Positions 7,102 through 8,132 of a stretch of DNA of 8,132 bases are shown piece by piece (within the stretch, counting starts at the first letter, position 1; the number at the start of each line of letters is the position of its first letter). The notes beneath the pieces were generated by a model. It saw only the letters and a list, made by a program, of their open reading frames with translations, made no database searches and was not told the origin of the DNA. This DNA is from Deltaproteobacteria bacterium (GTDB taxonomy: Bacteria; Desulfobacterota; Binatia; UBA9968). The stretch lies in NCBI GenBank assembly GCA_021323355.1, contig JAJONK010000096.1, positions 1-8,132 of the forward strand. The letters are read 5' to 3'. A program made the position numbers and the translations under genes.

Positions 7102-8127
7102 ATGGTCATTGATTTTCAAGCTCACCTATTTCCCGAAGAGTACATCAACGAACTTAAGCGCCGCGACGGTGCGGTCATTCTCGAAGAGCCCGACCCGTAC
7201 AGCGGCATGACTTATTTCTACGACAAGAAATTGCGTTGTCGAATCAACACGGCAATCTTCCAAGGGCGTGACATCGACCGCCGGCTCGAGCATATGGACC
7301 GGCTCGGCATCGATATTCATGTATTGACCATACCGGCACCGGGCGCGGATCGATTCGACCCGGACGATGCCGTGGCGATCGCGCGGGTGGCCAATGATGC
7401 CATCGCGGCTATCTGCCGCAAACACCCAAGCCGCTTCGTCGGCTTCTTTACGCTGCCGACCAGCTCGGTTTCAGCATCGCTAGATGAGCTTGAGCGCTCG
7501 GTGCATGAGCTGGGGCTCAAGGGCTTTGGTTCTTTCGCCAACCTTAACGGCCAGGCTCTGGATCGCGAAGAATTGTTTCCGATATACCAACGACTCGCTA
7601 AGTATAGGCTGCCGGTCTACATTCATCCTACTGCGCCGTTGGCCACGGAAGCTACCGGAATTGACATCATGCCGACTCTGATATTCGGCTGGGCTTTCGA
7701 CAGCACGGTGGCAATGACCCGGCTCGTTTATGGCCGCGTGCTAGAGCGCTTTCCGGAAATCGATTTCGTCGTCGCCGACGTCGGCGGCGTGCTGGCGTTT
7801 TTCGCCCAGCGCGCGAAGAATATTTACTCCGGGCGCACCGAGGAAATTCGGCAACGGTACGGGCTCAAAGAGAACCCGCTCGACTCATTTCGGCGATTCT
7901 ACGTCGATACGGCCGACCATCCGGCCTCGACATTGAAATGTGTTTTGGATTTTTTTGGCCCGGAGCGGCTGGTGCTCGGAACCAATTACCCATATGGGCC
8001 GGAAGAGGGTCGCATGCTCATTAAAAATAGCTTGGCCGCCATTGACGGTCTAAACTTGAGCAAGAACGATAAAGAGAAAGTTCTCGGCGGCAATGCCGCG
8101 GAAATTCTCGGCCTGGGAGCGGCATGA
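7102..8127 (+). CDS. Amidohydrolase-2 family protein with degenerate metal-site motifs
   Basis: This 341-residue protein aligns with ACMSD along its whole length: an I-D-F-Q-A-H-L-F-P opening, the R-L-E-H-M-D helix, R-F-V-G-F-F-T-L-P, E-L-F-P-I-Y, Y-I-H-P-T at 173-177, V-L-E-R-F-P, and the final L-G-T-N-Y-P-Y. Judged by hand alignment to human ACMSD (ligands H6, H8, H174, H224, D291), only H8 and H175 are kept. Position 6 is Gln, the A-H-G-G-G His is Asp226 (A-D-V-G-G), and the terminal Asp is Asn295. The fold should form, but a canonical Zn/Mn site is unlikely. The frame is intact and the length normal, so it is not an obvious pseudogene. It may use altered chemistry, be metal-free, or act as a partner of the upstream paralogue 30 bases away. 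The start is supported by an AGAAG ribosome site at 7090-7094, and no alternative start is visible. Confidence 0.86.
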   Translation: MVIDFQAHLFPEEYINELKRRDGAVILEEPDPYSGMTYFYDKKLRCRINTAIFQGRDIDRRLEHMDRLGIDIHVLTIPAPGADRFDPDDAVAIARVANDAIAAICRKHPSRFVGFFTLPTSSVSASLDELERSVHELGLKGFGSFANLNGQALDREELFPIYQRLAKYRLPVYIHPTAPLATEATGIDIMPTLIFGWAFDSTVAMTRLVYGRVLERFPEIDFVVADVGGVLAFFAQRAKNIYSGRTEEIRQRYGLKENPLDSFRRFYVDTADHPASTLKCVLDFFGPERLVLGTNYPYGPEEGRMLIKNSLAAIDGLNLSKNDKEKVLGGNAAEILGLGAA

Positions 8128-8132
8128 AATAT
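8124..8132 (+). CDS. Probable start of a further gene, truncated by window end
   Basis: An ATG at 8124 overlaps the TGA of the preceding amidohydrolase in ATGA, the typical coupled-gene arrangement. A GGGAG at 8115-8119 sits four bases before it. Only three codons (M-K-Y) are in the window, so no function can be assigned. The case rests entirely on the overlap and the ribosome site. Confidence 0.45.

Noticed and set aside
1118..8127. Idea that nadC and the ACMSD-like proteins form a linked kynurenine/quinolinate branch point
   Set aside because: ACMSD does compete with quinolinate formation, but neither amidohydrolase keeps the ACMSD ligand set, they are separated by several unrelated genes, and no kynurenine-pathway gene is present.
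7102..8127. Second amidohydrolase as a pseudogene
   Set aside because: Full length, no internal stop or frameshift, well-kept structural motifs, and a probable coupled gene downstream argue that it is expressed and maintained.

Overview
The window reads as a chromosomal segment of a free-living bacterium with moderately high GC content, and every gene is on the + strand. The gene set and order (valS, nadC, birA, coaX, then an EF-G-like GTPase), together with tandem COG2159-type amidohydrolases, resemble uncultured soil or sediment lineages once grouped with Deltaproteobacteria (Desulfobacterota, Binatota or similar), or perhaps Rokubacteria/Tectomicrobia. This placement is inferred from gene content and recall; no rRNA or other decisive marker is present.

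Region 1 (1-5718) is a tightly packed housekeeping block. It holds the 3' part of valS, starting just before the KMSKS motif, then nadC (NAD synthesis), birA (biotin attachment), coaX (pantothenate phosphorylation for CoA) and a full-length EF-G paralogue. Successive spacings are +4, -4, +4 and +23 bases, which is strong evidence for one transcription unit. Three of the genes make or load cofactors (NAD, CoA, biotin) and two act in translation. The EF-G-like protein is not canonical EF-G: its P-loop lacks the usual Asp and the usual switch II His is Tyr, as in the EF-G-2/FusA2 group.

Region 2 (5719-5828) is a 110-base gap with no clear terminator or promoter. It marks the change from housekeeping to accessory genes.

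Region 3 (5829-8132) holds a 69-residue protein with two CxxC pairs (probable zinc ribbon), then two amidohydrolase-2 (ACMSD-like TIM-barrel) proteins of 342 and 341 residues. A further gene probably starts at 8124, overlapping the second amidohydrolase by four bases. The first amidohydrolase keeps a plausible metal site of the D-x-H ... H ... E ... D type. The second has Q, D and N at three of the five positions that are metal or catalytic ligands in ACMSD, so it may be a non-metal or altered-chemistry member, or a non-catalytic partner. This region looks like the start of a catabolic operon for an aromatic or carboxylated substrate that cannot be identified here.

I do not see a mobile element, CRISPR array, RNA gene or clearly new multi-gene system. 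The most unusual signals are the degenerate active site of the second amidohydrolase and the small double-CxxC protein coupled to the first.
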